This document shows, one piece after another, positions 5,731 through 5,964 of a DNA stretch of 5,964 nt (its first letter is position 1; every line of letters starts with the position of its first letter). The stretch comes from Bacillota bacterium. GTDB lineage: Bacteria > Bacillota > Clostridia > Saccharofermentanales > UBA5734. A program made the position numbers and the translations under genes. The DNA lies in the NCBI GenBank assembly GCA_023438965.1, contig JAEXPB010000474.1:1-5964 (forward strand), in the 5' to 3' direction. The notes below the pieces were generated by a model that saw only the letters and a list, made by a program, of their open reading frames with translations, searched no databases and was not told where the DNA came from.

Positions 5731-5792
5731 ATGGTGTAGCCCGGATTTGACCGATAATCGGATTTGTTCGGATTTCTTTTCATGCTGGCAGG

Positions 5793-5799
5793 CTCCTTT
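5793..5799 (-). promoter_or_regulatory. Ribosome binding site that decides the serine hydrolase start
   Basis: AAAGGAG (minus strand, 5799-5793) lies 9 nt before ATG 5783, an ideal spacing. It is the only convincing ribosome binding site in the 300 nt upstream of the hydrolase domain. No clear promoter was seen in the 90-nt gap to the upstream ligase gene, so the two may be co-transcribed. Confidence 0.7.
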
Positions 5800-5873
5800 G
5801 GCATCGGGATCATGGGATAAGGCTGGCCGGATGTCTGAAAGGACGACATCTGGACGCAGGTTGACCGGTCGGT

Positions 5874-5964
5874 TCAGAACAGCCCGCTGATCCGCCCCTG
5901 GTCGTCAATGTCGATTTTTTCGGCTGCCGGCCGGCGCGGCAAGCCCGGCAGGGTCATGATGTCG
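5874..5964 (-). CDS. fhs: Formate-tetrahydrofolate ligase, C-terminal end (runs in from the right edge)
   Basis: The last 29 codons and a TGA stop (5876-5874) are visible. The tail reads 'MTLPGLPRRPAAEKIDID' and ends 'GRISGLF'. This is the highly conserved C-terminus of formate-tetrahydrofolate ligase, where a '(T)MPGLPxxPAAxxIDxDxxGxIxGLF' pattern is usual. The enzyme joins formate to tetrahydrofolate with ATP to give 10-formyl-THF in the cytoplasm, feeding purine synthesis and, in acetogens, the Wood-Ljungdahl methyl branch. Which role applies here cannot be judged from the fragment. The gene lies 90 nt upstream of the hydrolase start on the same strand. Confidence 0.88.
   Translation of the reverse strand, partial: DIMTLPGLPRRPAAEKIDIDDQGRISGLF

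Larger units (their letters stand above)
5586..5783 (-). other. Upstream in-frame N-terminal region of the serine hydrolase, interrupted by a TAG
   Basis: ATG at 5783-5781 has a strong AAAGGAG 9 nt upstream and opens a frame of 20 codons (beginning MKRNPNKSDY, ending NPGYTIHD) that stops at TAG 5723-5721. The same frame continues from 5720 with 45 sense codons straight into the hydrolase. It carries a basic run RRRQRRRR, then the hydrophobic 'LLVWLVPVALLTAGGILAW', a typical signal anchor. Read through the TAG, the whole protein would be 395 residues: a cytoplasmic tail of about 45, one membrane span, a Thr/Ala/Pro linker and the enzyme. No ATG, GTG or TTG occurs between the TAG and the anchor. 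TAG ends recR, the yitT-like gene and this hydrolase, so it is a normal stop here. The simplest reading is an intact gene with one nonsense change (for example CAG to TAG) or a sequence error; a short independent peptide is the alternative. Confidence 0.7.

Noticed and set aside
5830..5850. Possible terminator after the formate-tetrahydrofolate ligase gene (GATGTC/GACATC stem, 9-nt loop)
   Set aside because: The stem is only 6 bp and no T-run follows on the minus strand, so there is not enough to call a terminator.

Overview
The window looks like chromosomal DNA from a GC-rich, anaerobic Firmicute (Clostridia-like). This rests on gene content rather than a database match: a small SRP RNA directly ahead of dnaX-ybaB-recR, a YitT/DUF2179 membrane protein, formate-tetrahydrofolate ligase, an oligopeptide-binding lipoprotein, and strong AGGAGG-type ribosome binding sites throughout. 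No phage, IS element, CRISPR array, tRNA or rRNA was seen.

Layout, left to right. (1) Positions 1-286, minus strand: the first 95 codons of a peptide ABC transporter substrate-binding lipoprotein, cut by the window edge. A near-consensus promoter at 361-389 drives it. (2) Positions 450-3538, minus strand: a replication/repair cluster. It is read as SRP RNA, dnaX, ybaB, recR, and closed by an intrinsic terminator at 469-504. (3) Positions 3546-4549, plus strand: a YitT-family membrane protein, transcribed divergently from the SRP RNA out of a compact shared promoter region. (4) Positions 4596-5783, minus strand, convergent with yitT: a membrane-anchored serine hydrolase of the class A beta-lactamase-like fold. 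(5) Positions 5874-5964, minus strand: the last 29 codons of formate-tetrahydrofolate ligase.

How the genes fit together: DnaX is the clamp-loader ATPase, YbaB is a small nucleoid-associated protein and RecR is a recombination mediator; this trio is a classic bacterial operon. YbaB-recR is translationally coupled by a TGATG overlap, and the ybaB ribosome binding site lies in the last codons of dnaX. The SRP RNA upstream is the RNA core of the protein-targeting particle. The other genes are not obviously linked to this cluster.

Most of the window is ordinary housekeeping. The one real anomaly is at the 5' end of the serine hydrolase gene. The only start codon with a good ribosome binding site (ATG at 5783-5781, AAAGGAG at 5799-5793) is in frame with the enzyme, but an in-frame TAG at 5723-5721 separates them. 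The arginine-rich stop-transfer segment and membrane anchor lie downstream of that TAG with no convincing start codon of their own. The TAG also falls in the 4-nt loop of a perfect 7-bp hairpin. A point mutation, a sequence error, readthrough and a frameshift are all possible, and the sequence alone cannot decide between them.
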